Below, one piece after another: positions 1 to 8,200 of a stretch of 28,484 nucleotides of DNA. The DNA is taken from contig NZ_JAWOCR010000052.1 of the NCBI RefSeq assembly GCF_046483665.1, forward strand, positions 1-28,484. The letters are read 5' to 3'. The translations under genes were made by a program, and so were the position numbers. This stretch comes from Thiohalophilus sp046483665. GTDB taxonomy: Bacteria; Pseudomonadota; Gammaproteobacteria; UBA6429; Thiohalophilaceae. The notes beneath the pieces were generated by a model that was not told where the DNA came from, searched no databases, and was given only the letters and a program-made list of their open reading frames with translations. The first letter of the stretch is position 1. Every line of letters begins with the position of its first letter.

Positions 1-124
1 CTACCGCTCCGGCCATACCAGCGACGAAGCCCGGCAATACCTCAAACCCCTGACCGAACAACACCCCGAAGTACAACCCATGCTCGACTTCCTCAACCGC
101 TCCCAGCGCGGAATCCTTAGATAG
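1..124 (+). CDS. lpxA: LpxA, UDP-N-acetylglucosamine O-/N-acyltransferase, C-terminal fragment
   Basis: Only the last 40 codons are in the window, read in frame 2 and ending in TAG at 122-124. The fragment holds YRSGHTSDEARQYL and closes with DFLNRSQRGILR. LpxA proteins have a very similar tail (YRSG-x-T-x-DE, then a final RGL/ILR), so the identification is good despite the short length. LpxA is the cytoplasmic left-handed beta-helix acyltransferase that starts lipid A synthesis; the visible part belongs to its C-terminal helical domain. The catalytic His and the acyl-ruler residues lie outside the window. The gene runs towards lpxB on the other strand, an unusual arrangement because the two are normally co-directional. 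With gnnA and gnnB next door, this LpxA may acylate the 3-amino sugar rather than the 3-hydroxyl; the fragment cannot show this. Confidence 0.85.
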   Translation, partial: YRSGHTSDEARQYLKPLTEQHPEVQPMLDFLNRSQRGILR

Positions 125-156
125 AGTAGTGGAAGGAACCCAGAGGGTATGACAAT

Positions 157-221
157 GTTGAATTTTGAATGTTAAATTTTGAATTAATAAAGAATTCAAA
201 ACTCAATATTCAAAATTGTTC
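157..221. repeat. AT-rich heptad repeat forming a long imperfect hairpin
   Basis: The 29-base arms at 157-185 and 193-221 are inverted copies with about 6 mismatches around a 7-base loop. Each arm is made of degenerate 7-base units of the type TTTGAAT. The element fills the convergent junction between lpxA and lpxB and could stop transcription from both sides, but it has no clean GC stem followed by a T run, so a terminator role is only an inference. Confidence 0.6.
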
Positions 222-222
222 A

Positions 223-249
223 TCTTTGCGTCTTTGCGCCTCTGCGTTG
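223..249. repeat. Dispersed CTTTGCG/CGCAAAG repeat, copy 1
   Basis: Three degenerate units (CTTTGCGT, CTTTGCGC, CTCTGCGT) with a period of 8 to 9 bases lie just past the 3' end of lpxB. The same family recurs near 8694, 8841, 16173, 16383, 17524, 17984 and 24744. Confidence 0.65.
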
Positions 250-259
250 ATCCTTATTA

Positions 260-1396
260 CTAATCCTGGTTCAACATGTCGCTGGTTACAGCGGCGATGT
301 CAGTGATGTGGCTGTCGTCTTCCAGTTTTTGCCGCACTTCTTCCAGGCCCTGTTTGATTTCTTTTCGGTAATCTTCGTCGTCGAGCAGTCGTTCGAGTTC
401 TCTCGCGATAGCCGACGGAGTGGCGTCGTTTTGTATCAGTTCGGCGACTATCCGACGCCGGGCGACAATATTGCACAGTGCCAGGTGGTCTATTTTAAGC
501 ATGCGTCTGACTATATGATACGTAAGCCAGGCCACCCGGTTGATGACTACCATGGGCGTACCGATAAGGGCAATTTCGAGTGTGACTGTGCCGGAGACGG
601 TCACGATCGCATCGCAGGCCTGCATGGTGTCATAGGGGCGGTGTTCGATATAGTGGATATCCAGCTCATGCTCCGGCATATTCTGCCGAATCAGATCCGG
701 ACTGAGAGTCGAGGCAACAGGCAGCACGAACTGCAGTTCTGGGCGTTGTTGCTGTAGCAACTGCGCTGTGTAGATAATAATTGGCAACAGACGCTTGATT
801 TCACTGCGGCGACTGCCGGGAAATAATCCCACAACGGGTCGTTCGGGATCCATGCCGAACTCCTGCAACAGTGTGTCACGATCGGCGCTAGGCTTCACCT
901 CGTGGGCGAGGGGATGACCTACATAGGTGACCGGCACACCATGGTGGGCATAAAAATCCACTTCAAAAGGAAATACCACGGCCATTTTATCGACCAGTTG
1001 CTGGATTTTCTTCACGCGCCCCTGACGCCACGCCCAGATCTGGGGGCTGATGTAGTACAACACCTTGACGCCACATTCTTTGGCGGTCCGTGCCAGGCGC
1101 AGATTGAATTCGGGATAATCGGTCAGAACCAGCAGATCAGGCGGATCGCTTCGCAGGATCTCGCGCATCCGGTTGAGAGCACCGAAGATAACCTTGCGAT
1201 GAGCGAAGACTTCAATCAGTCCCACCACAGCCAGCTCGGAAGACTCAACCAGAATCTCCACGCCGGCCCTGCGCATGGCACTACCCCCGATACCGAAAAA
1301 CCGGGTATCCGGTTGTTGTTGCTTGACGCCCTCGACCAGCCTGGCGGCGTGCAGATCACCGGAGGCTTCTCCGGCAATGATCATGACCCGTTTCAA
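260..1396 (-). CDS. lpxB: LpxB, lipid-A-disaccharide synthase
   Basis: LpxB is the membrane-associated GT19 glycosyltransferase that joins lipid X to UDP-2,3-diacyl-glucosamine, forming the beta-1,6 disaccharide of lipid A. Visible family signatures are IIAGEASGDLHAARL near the N-terminus, LTDYPEFNLRLA with D93 in the place of the conserved catalytic Asp, ISPQIWAWRQGRVKKI, GHPLAHEV and LPGSRRSEI. With the start chosen here the protein is 378 residues, close to the family norm of about 380. I take TTG at 1396 because the MKRVMIIAGEASGD opening matches LpxB N-termini and a GAGAG lies just upstream; ATG at 1384 is the alternative. A longer reading back to 1540 would overlap gnnB and is not credible. 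The gene starts 10 bases after the gnnB stop, so gnnA-gnnB-lpxB should be one transcript. Confidence 0.95.
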   Translation of the reverse strand: MKRVMIIAGEASGDLHAARLVEGVKQQQPDTRFFGIGGSAMRRAGVEILVESSELAVVGLIEVFAHRKVIFGALNRMREILRSDPPDLLVLTDYPEFNLRLARTAKECGVKVLYYISPQIWAWRQGRVKKIQQLVDKMAVVFPFEVDFYAHHGVPVTYVGHPLAHEVKPSADRDTLLQEFGMDPERPVVGLFPGSRRSEIKRLLPIIIYTAQLLQQQRPELQFVLPVASTLSPDLIRQNMPEHELDIHYIEHRPYDTMQACDAIVTVSGTVTLEIALIGTPMVVINRVAWLTYHIVRRMLKIDHLALCNIVARRRIVAELIQNDATPSAIARELERLLDDEDYRKEIKQGLEEVRQKLEDDSHITDIAAVTSDMLNQD

Positions 1397-1406
1397 TTCG
1401 CTACTC

Positions 1407-2495
1407 TCAGACTGACTGGATAACGTCGATAATCTGATCGACCTGATCGTCTTGCAGTTCCGGATAAATCGGCAACGACATGCATCGGGCAGCGATCTGT
1501 TCAGTGACTGGCAGTCTGACCTCCTTGCAGATATCGGCAAAGACTTTTTGCTGATGCAAGGGTACCGGATAGTAGATAGCCGAGGCTATTTCGTTATCGG
1601 CCAGTTTTTTCATTACTGTGTCACGTTGTTCGCTCAATACCGTATATTGATGATAGACATGCGTGCCCTTGCCGTCCTCGTGTGGCGGCGTTACCACGCT
1701 ACCGGCCAGGCCTTTTGAATAACGGTGAGCGACACGACGCCGTTCCTGGTTGTACTGCGGCAGGTGCTTGAGCTTGGCGCGTAACACGACCGCCTGCAGT
1801 TCGTCGAGCCGGCTGTTGTAGCCGACGACATCGTGATAATAACGTTCCTTGCTGCCATGATTGCGCAGCATGAGCAGCATATCGGCGAGGGCGTCGTCAT
1901 CGGTGGTCACCATGCCGCCATCACCGTAACAGCCGAGGTTCTTGCTGGGAAAGAAACTGTGGGCCCCGGCCAGACCGATTCCGCCGGTCATTTTACCGTT
2001 AATGTCAGCGCCGAAGGACTGGGCGCAATCTTCAATGATTTTCAGGTTATGCTTGTCTGCCAGTGCCATGATGGCATTCATGTCGGCCGGCTGGCCAAAC
2101 AGGTGCACTGGCAAGATAGCGCGGGTCCTGTCGGTCATCGCTGCTTCGATCAGCCCGGGATCCAGATTGTAGGTATCCGGGCGAATATCCACATAAACCG
2201 GGATAGCGCCGACATAGCGAATTGCCTCGGCAGTGGCAATGAAGGTAAAGGCGGAAGTAATTACCTCGTCGCCTTCACCGATACCGGCGGCGAGTAGTGA
2301 CAGGTGCAGGGCATCGGTTCCGGATGCGCAACTGATGGCATGTTTGACACCCAGATAATCAGCGGCGTCGGCCTCGAAGCCTTTAACATTCGGTCCGAGA
2401 ATGAAACTGGTTTTCTCGAATGTTTCGGCAAAACCCTGTTCGATTTCGGCTTTCAGGGTCTGGTATTGCTGTTTCAGGTCAACCATCGGGATCAT
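1407..2495 (-). CDS. gnnB: GnnB-like PLP-dependent sugar aminotransferase (DegT/DnrJ/EryC1 family)
   Basis: This 362-residue fold-type I aminotransferase has the DegT family hallmarks: SGTDALHLSL (phosphate binding), IIEDCAQSFGA (D156 and Q159 contact PLP), and SFFPSKNLGCYGDGGM with K185 as the expected Schiff-base lysine. DegT enzymes alone are not specific, but this one lies between a Gfo/Idh oxidoreductase and lpxB. In Acidithiobacillus ferrooxidans the same pair, GnnA and GnnB, lies between lpxA and lpxB and converts UDP-GlcNAc to the 3-amino sugar, GnnB transferring the amino group from glutamate to the 3-keto intermediate. A clear GAGGT sits 9 bases before the ATG. The alternative, an aminotransferase for O-antigen or capsule sugars, is less likely because no other glycan genes are near. 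Confidence 0.85.
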   Translation of the reverse strand: MIPMVDLKQQYQTLKAEIEQGFAETFEKTSFILGPNVKGFEADAADYLGVKHAISCASGTDALHLSLLAAGIGEGDEVITSAFTFIATAEAIRYVGAIPVYVDIRPDTYNLDPGLIEAAMTDRTRAILPVHLFGQPADMNAIMALADKHNLKIIEDCAQSFGADINGKMTGGIGLAGAHSFFPSKNLGCYGDGGMVTTDDDALADMLLMLRNHGSKERYYHDVVGYNSRLDELQAVVLRAKLKHLPQYNQERRRVAHRYSKGLAGSVVTPPHEDGKGTHVYHQYTVLSEQRDTVMKKLADNEIASAIYYPVPLHQQKVFADICKEVRLPVTEQIAARCMSLPIYPELQDDQVDQIIDVIQSV

Positions 2496-2530
2496 GTAAG
2501 AATTACCTCAATTCGTGCGGTTGGGAACGA

Positions 2531-3469
2531 TCAGTTTTCTGATAGCTGCCGGTTGATTTCAAAAGCGGTTTCCAGTGCGCGCAGGCCATCCGCACCACTG
2601 ATAACGGGTCTGACATCGGTATTAATAGCCTGTAGAAACGCATCGATCTCACTCAGCAGAGCATCACCCTGGTCAAAGGCATGTTCTTCACTGTCGATTT
2701 CCGCCACTCCGGGATACATTTCGCCCTTACCCTTGCGATGAATGCCCAGCTGTTTGTTCTGAAAGTCGATAGTGATGTAGGCATCGGACTGAAATATCCG
2801 CATGCGCCGTTCGCTCTTCATACTGATGCGACTGGCTGTGACATTGGCCACACAACCGTTTTCGAACTCCAGCCGGACATTGGCGACATCGATTTCATCG
2901 GAGAGTACGGGCACACCGCTGGCGTGAATCGCACTGACCGGTGAGCCGACAAAATCAAGAATGATATCGATGTCATGAATCATCAGATCCAGAATCACGT
3001 TGACATCGGCGCCTCGCGGGTTGAAAGGTGCGATACGGTGCGATTCGATAAACAGGGGTTCGACCAGCACATTCTCCAGTGCCATGACGGCCGGATTGAA
3101 GCGTTCCAGATGGCCGATCTGGAATTTCAGGTTATTGCGATCGGCTATCTCTACCAGTTCGCGGCCCTGTTCCAGGGTCGAGGTGATTGGTTTTTCGAGC
3201 AGCACATGCACGCCATTGTCGAGAAACGTTTTCGCCACTTCGTAATGTTTCTGGGTTGGGACCACGATGCTGACCGCATCCACCTTGCCAATCAGATCGT
3301 GATAGTCATCGAAGACATCAACGCCATGTTCGCTGGCAATGGCCTGTGCGATGTCGCGACTGGTGTCACAAACCCCGATCAGTTGCGAGGCGGGGAGCCG
3401 GGCGTATTTTTGGGCATGGAATTTTCCAAGATAACCGACACCTATGACGGCGGTTTTGAGTGTTGTCAT
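2531..3469 (-). CDS. gnnA: GnnA-like UDP-GlcNAc 3-dehydrogenase (Gfo/Idh/MocA family)
   Basis: This 312-residue protein has an N-terminal Rossmann domain with the dinucleotide loop GVGYLGKFH (residues 10-18), the family motif EKPI (residues 92-95) and DLMIHDIDI (from residue 161), where Gfo/Idh enzymes carry a conserved His. It should oxidise the C3 hydroxyl of UDP-GlcNAc with NAD+, giving the 3-keto sugar used by the aminotransferase encoded 35 bases downstream. The assignment to GnnA rests on the gnnA-gnnB-lpxB context; on sequence alone it could be another sugar dehydrogenase such as a WlbA type. It is the first gene of its operon and is divergent from rnhB. The Shine-Dalgarno signal before the ATG is weak. 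Confidence 0.82.
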   Translation of the reverse strand: MTTLKTAVIGVGYLGKFHAQKYARLPASQLIGVCDTSRDIAQAIASEHGVDVFDDYHDLIGKVDAVSIVVPTQKHYEVAKTFLDNGVHVLLEKPITSTLEQGRELVEIADRNNLKFQIGHLERFNPAVMALENVLVEPLFIESHRIAPFNPRGADVNVILDLMIHDIDIILDFVGSPVSAIHASGVPVLSDEIDVANVRLEFENGCVANVTASRISMKSERRMRIFQSDAYITIDFQNKQLGIHRKGKGEMYPGVAEIDSEEHAFDQGDALLSEIDAFLQAINTDVRPVISGADGLRALETAFEINRQLSEN

Positions 3470-3489
3470 TAAAAATAACTCTGTTGCGG

Positions 3490-3517
3490 TTGGCAGGTCA
3501 GCGGTTCGCGGTAAAAT
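3490..3517 (+). promoter_or_regulatory. Candidate sigma-70 promoter upstream of rnhB
   Basis: TTGGCA at 3490-3495 and TAAAAT at 3512-3517 are separated by 16 bases in the gnnA/rnhB divergent gap. It would give a leader of about 120 bases. Confidence 0.35.
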
Positions 3518-3643
3518 GGCGCGCCAGGCGCAGGCCGGGCGGCGGCGAGCCGGGAAATATAATTAAAGAATATTCGCATTTTTAGCCTGTAAATTCAATT
3601 AGATAAGGCGTTATTTGCGCCCCTGAATAAAGGAAATCAGCCT

Positions 3644-4234
3644 TTGGACACAGATTGGACATTCACCCTGCAACAGGAACGGCTCGCCGGGCTCGATGAG
3701 GTGGGTCGCGGTCCCCTGGCCGGCCCGGTGGTGGCGGCAGCGGTGATTCTGGATCCGGCCCATCCCATTGAGGGATTGCTCGATTCCAAGCGCTTGAGTG
3801 AATCACGCCGTGAACAGCTGGCGGCGCAGATTCAGGAACGGGCCCTGGCCTGGGCAATCGGACAGGCCAGGGTAGAGGAAATCGATCGGCTCAATATCCT
3901 GCAGGCCAGTTTACTGGCCATGCAACGGGCTGTCGCGGCTCTCGATCCCGCCCCTTTGCAGGCCCTGGTAGACGGTAACCGCTGCCCGGAGCTGGCCTGC
4001 CCTGCCCGGGCGGTGATCAAGGGGGATGACTGCGTGCCGGCCATCATGGCCGCCTCGATCCTGGCCAAGGTAAGCCGGGATCGGGAAATGGTGGCGCTGG
4101 CAGAACACTATCCCGGCTACGGACTGGAAAAGCACAAGGGCTATGGAACCAGAGCCCATATCGCGGCGTTGCAGAGTCTGGGCGTGACCGAAATCCACCG
4201 CCGCAGCTTCGGTCCGGTGCGAAAGCTTCTGTGA
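3644..4234 (+). CDS. rnhB: RnhB, ribonuclease HII
   Basis: RNase HII cuts the RNA strand of RNA-DNA hybrids and starts removal of single ribonucleotides left in DNA. The 196-residue protein has the type 2 signature GLDEVGRGPLAGPVVAAAV, with D18 and E19 as the first two metal ligands, then DSKRLSE, KGDDCVPAIMAASILAKVSRD (third carboxylate cluster) and YGLEKHKGYGTRAH near the C-terminus. The start is TTG, chosen because AAGGA lies 9 bases upstream and because it gives the expected N-terminus. In many gammaproteobacteria the order is lpxA-lpxB-rnhB-dnaE; here rnhB keeps that position although the gene block to its left is reversed. Confidence 0.96.
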   Translation: MDTDWTFTLQQERLAGLDEVGRGPLAGPVVAAAVILDPAHPIEGLLDSKRLSESRREQLAAQIQERALAWAIGQARVEEIDRLNILQASLLAMQRAVAALDPAPLQALVDGNRCPELACPARAVIKGDDCVPAIMAASILAKVSRDREMVALAEHYPGYGLEKHKGYGTRAHIAALQSLGVTEIHRRSFGPVRKLL

Positions 4235-4238
4235 GAAA

Positions 4239-4268
4239 GTTGGCAGTTAGCAGATGGCAGTCGGTGGT
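4239..4268. repeat. GGCAG heptad repeat after rnhB
   Basis: Degenerate 7-base units (TTGGCAG, TTAGCAG, ATGGCAG, TCGGTGG) begin just after the rnhB stop. The same family forms the end of ftsB at 14848-14889. Confidence 0.6.
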
Positions 4269-4313
4269 TTGGAGCCGTTTTTCCTCGTCACCTGGCCCTG
4301 GCGGCCTGAACAT

Positions 4314-4342
4314 TTGTTTTCCTGTCACAAACCGGGTATAAA
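4314..4342 (+). promoter_or_regulatory. Candidate sigma-70 promoter for the HNH gene
   Basis: TTGTTT at 4314-4319 and TATAAA at 4337-4342 are 17 bases apart, about 50 bases before the HNH start codon. Confidence 0.45.
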
Positions 4343-4392
4343 ATTGATTCAGGCACAATAATCGATAATATGGTTCGGGGCTGGAGAACGGG

Positions 4393-4962
4393 ATGTCGTC
4401 GTTACCTTTGATTCTTCGATTGGATATTAATGGTCAGCCGGTGAACTGGGTACCCTGGCAGGAAGCGGCCTGTCTCTATTCCCGAGGGAGGGTAGCCTGG
4501 ACGGCCGGTGAACACAGGTTTCCCTTGCATGGCGGTCACAGCCGCTTGACCGGTGAGCAGAGTCTGCTCGAAATCAATTCCATTATCGCTGTCCACGGCG
4601 AAAACAAGGCCCTCAAACACCACACCACACCGCCATTGAGTAACCGGGAACTGTTCCGTCGCGACCGCCATACCTGCCTCTATTGCGGTCATGAATTTCG
4701 TGACCCCCTGTTGACCCGGGATCACGTCAAACCCCTGTCCCGGGGCGGGCGCGATCACTGGCGTAACGTGGTCACGGCCTGCAAGCGTTGCAATGCCCGC
4801 AAGGGCAGCCGTTCACCGGAACAGGCCAACATGCCATTACTGGCTATTCCGTATGTGCCCAATCTGGCTGAATACCTGGTGTTGCGTAATCGCCGCATTC
4901 TGGCCGATCAGATGGAATTTCTGCGCGTCCAGTTCAAACAGATGGGCAAGGACTGGATGTAG
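4393..4962 (+). CDS. HNH endonuclease domain protein
   Basis: This 189-residue protein has a zinc-bound HNH nuclease core: CLYCGH (C95, C98), TRDHVKPLSRGG with D110-H111, N125, then ACKRCN (C130, C133). This is the four-cysteine layout of McrA-like HNH proteins, in which the His is the general base and the cysteines bind a structural zinc. The first 80 residues lack a recognised domain but begin LILRLDINGQPVNWVPWQEAA, a style shared by conserved chromosomal HNH proteins of unknown role in proteobacteria. GGAG lies 8 bases before the ATG. No methylase, phage gene or intron lies beside it, so this is probably a resident gene rather than a homing or restriction enzyme; its target is unknown. Confidence 0.88.
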   Translation: MSSLPLILRLDINGQPVNWVPWQEAACLYSRGRVAWTAGEHRFPLHGGHSRLTGEQSLLEINSIIAVHGENKALKHHTTPPLSNRELFRRDRHTCLYCGHEFRDPLLTRDHVKPLSRGGRDHWRNVVTACKRCNARKGSRSPEQANMPLLAIPYVPNLAEYLVLRNRRILADQMEFLRVQFKQMGKDWM

Positions 4963-4985
4963 CGTCCTCGAAGTCGCCATTGTTA

Positions 4986-5083
4986 ACCACCGATGACACC
5001 GAAAATACCGAATTCACCGAAGATAGGACATTGAACACAGAACAGATCGTTTCTATGTCGTCAGGGTTTTCGGGGTTTCAGTG
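4986..5083. repeat. CACCGAAAA period-9 repeat in an inverted pair upstream of dnaE
   Basis: At 4986-5023 the units CACCGAAAA, TACCGAATT and CACCGAAGA follow one another with a 9-base period. At 5060-5083 the opposite orientation appears (GGGTTTTCGGGGTTTCAGTG). The two blocks could pair. Nothing else is recognised in the 4963-5120 gap. Confidence 0.5.
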
Positions 5084-5124
5084 ATTCCCCGGCGCGCGTC
5101 GCGATGATCTCCGTCCAGTCCGGT

Positions 5125-5154
5125 TTGACGGGACTGTTGCGGATGTTCGATAAA
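5125..5154 (+). promoter_or_regulatory. Candidate sigma-70 promoter for dnaE
   Basis: TTGACG at 5125-5130 and GATAAA at 5149-5154 are 18 bases apart, about 60 bases upstream of the dnaE ATG. A small inverted repeat (CAGTCC at 5116-5121, GGACTG at 5131-5136) brackets the -35 box and could be an operator. Confidence 0.4.
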
Positions 5155-5215
5155 ATCGGCCTCCTCGCGGTGTCAAGTCTTGCACTCCTGACGGATTGAT
5201 CTGACACTTTGCGCC

Positions 5216-8200
5216 ATGAATTCCTTCGTCCACCTTCACCTGCATACCGAATACTCACTGGTCGATGGCCTGGTGCGCATCAAACCGCTGGTCAAGGCCG
5301 CCGTGGAAGCCGGTATGCCTGCGGTGGCGATGACCGATCAGTGCAACCTGTTCGGGATGGTCAAGTTCTACAAGGCGGCGGTTGCCGCCGGCATCAAGCC
5401 AATCATCGGCGTGGATACCTGGTTGCATAATGAGGACGATCCCAATCTGCCCAGCCGGCTCGTTTTACTCTGCCAGGACAATATCGGTTACCGTAATCTG
5501 ACACGGCTGGTTTCCCGCAGTTACCGGGAAGGCCAGCATCGGGGCCAGCCAACGCTGAGTCGCGAATGGCTTGAAGGCACCACCGGGGGTCTGATCGCCC
5601 TGTCCGGCGGTCGGGAAGGGGACGTGGGTCAGGCGTTGCTCAACGGTAACCTGACGCTGGCGACGCAGCGCCTCATGCACTGGCAACGCCTGTTTCCGGA
5701 TCGTTATTATCTGGAGTTGCAGCGCACCGGCCGCGAGGGCGAAGAGGATTATCTGCATGCTGCGGTGGAGCTGGCTGCCGCGCAGGATATCCCGGTAGTG
5801 GCAACCAACGATGTTCATTTTATTCGCGCCGGGGATTTCGACGCGCACGAGGCGCGGGTCTGTATTCACGAAGGTCGCCCCCTGGATGATCCGCGCCGAC
5901 CCAGGCGTTTCAGCGAACAACAGTACCTGCGTACGCCGCAAGAGATGGCGGAGTTGTTTGACGATCTGCCCGAGGCTCTGGCTAACAGTGTCGAGATCGC
6001 CAAACGTTGCAATGTCGAACTGAGTCTGGGCAAGAACTATCTGCCGGACTTCCCGGTGCCGGCCGGCATGACCATCGACGAGTTTCTGCGCGAGGAATCA
6101 CGCCGCGGACTGGAAGCGCGACTCCACAAGTTCTTCGATACCCACGCACCGGACTATGAAACCATCCGCCGCGAATATTACGATCGCCTGGAGATGGAGC
6201 TGGATGTCATCATCTCCATGGGTTTTCCCGGATACTTTCTGATCGTGGCCGACTTTATTCGCTGGGCCAAGGAAAACGGCGTCCCGGTCGGTCCGGGGCG
6301 TGGTTCAGGCGCTGGCTCGCTGGTGGCGTATGCCCTGACCATCACCGATCTGGATCCAATCAAATACGATCTGCTGTTCGAACGGTTTCTGAATCCCGAA
6401 CGTGTCTCCATGCCTGACTTCGATGTGGACTTCTGCATGGAGGGACGCGATCGGGTAATCGATTACGTGGCCGATCATTACGGGCGCGATAAAGTTTCGC
6501 AGATCATCACCTACGGTACTATGGCGGCCAAGGCAGTGGTGCGCGATGTAGGTCGGGTTCTTGGCCACCCCTACGGCTTTGTGGATCGCATCGCCAAGCT
6601 GATACCCTTCGAAGTGGGCATGACGCTCGACAAGGCGCTGGAACAGGAAGAACAGCTGCAGGAGCTCTACGATCAGGACGAGGAAATTCGCGGCCTGATC
6701 GATCTGGCCAAAAAGCTCGAAGGCTGCGCACGTAATGCCGGTAAACACGCCGGCGGAGTGGTGATTGCGCCATCGCAACTGACTGACTTCACACCATTGT
6801 ATTGCGAGCAGGGTTCCGGCAGCATTGTCACCCAGTTCGACAAGGACGATGTGGAAGCGGTGGGGTTGGTCAAGTTCGACTTTCTCGGCCTGCGCACGTT
6901 GACCATCATCGACTGGGCAGTGCGCGCGATCAATCAGGATAAGGCCGCCAAAGGGGAAGCGCCGGTCGATATCATCTCCATCCCGCTGGATGATGAAAAA
7001 ACCTTCGAGCTGCTCAAAGCCAATCAGACCACCGCTGTGTTCCAGCTCGAATCGCGCGGCATGAAGGATTTGATCAAACGTCTGCAGCCGGACAGCTTCG
7101 AAGAGATCGTCGCCCTGGTAGCGCTGTTTCGTCCCGGCCCGTTGCAATCGGGTATGGTGGATGACTTCATCAACGTCAAGCACAAGCGCAAGCAACCCGC
7201 ATACCCGCATCCGGATATCGTTTCGATTCTGGAGCCCACCTACGGCGTCATTCTGTACCAGGAACAGGTCATGCAGATTGCCCAGGTACTGGCCGGTTAT
7301 ACCCTCGGTGGCGCGGATCTGCTGCGCCGTGCCATGGGCAAGAAAAAACCTGAAGAGATGGCCAAACAGCGGGATATCTTTACCAAAGGTGCCCTGGAGC
7401 GGGGCGTCGACGAGAAGACAGCCACCTATATTTTTGATTTGATGGAAAAGTTCGCCGGCTATGGCTTCAACAAATCACACTCGGCCGCCTATGCCCTGGT
7501 CTCCTACCAGACTGCCTGGCTCAAGGCGCATTACCCGGCGCCGTTCATGGCCGCGGTGCTCTCGGCAGATATGGATAACACCGACAAGGTGGTCACGCTG
7601 ATTGACGAATGCAACGACATGCAACTGACCGTGTTGCCACCGGATATGAATCAGTGCGAATACCGTTTCACTGCCCAGGATGAACAGACTGTGGTCTATG
7701 GTCTGGGGGCAATCAAAGGTGTGGGTGGCTCGGCCATCGACAGCATGATCGAGGAGCGTAACGCCAACGGGCCATTTGCTGATCTGTTTGACTTCACCCG
7801 CCGCATTGATACTCGCAAAGTCAATCGTCGTACCCTGGAAGCGCTGGTTATGGCTGGCGCACTGGATGTGTTCGGCGAGAACCGCGCCACACTGATGGCT
7901 TCTTTGCCGGCCGCGCTCAAGATGGCCGAGCAACATACCCGCGATCAGGCCGTCGGTATGCAGGATCTGTTCGGGATGGGAGAGGCGGTCGAGGCGGATA
8001 GTGGCCCCGTGGCCTATCATCGCCAACCGGAATGGAGCGAAGACGAGCGGCTGTCGGCAGAAAAGCAGACCCTGGGGCTCTATCTGACCGGCCATCCCAT
8101 CGAGCGCTATCTGGAAGAGTTGAGCAGTTTCGTTTCCGCCCGCATCGTCGATCTTAAACCGACCCGCGATCAGACTGTGGTGGTGGCCGGCTTGATCGTG

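Noticed and set aside
4393..4962. HNH gene as a homing endonuclease or restriction enzyme
   Set aside because: No intron, intein, methyltransferase or phage gene is adjacent, and the neighbouring genes are intact.
6305..7210. 301-codon - strand frame opposite dnaE
   Set aside because: Antisense shadow of the conserved polymerase core with no family match.
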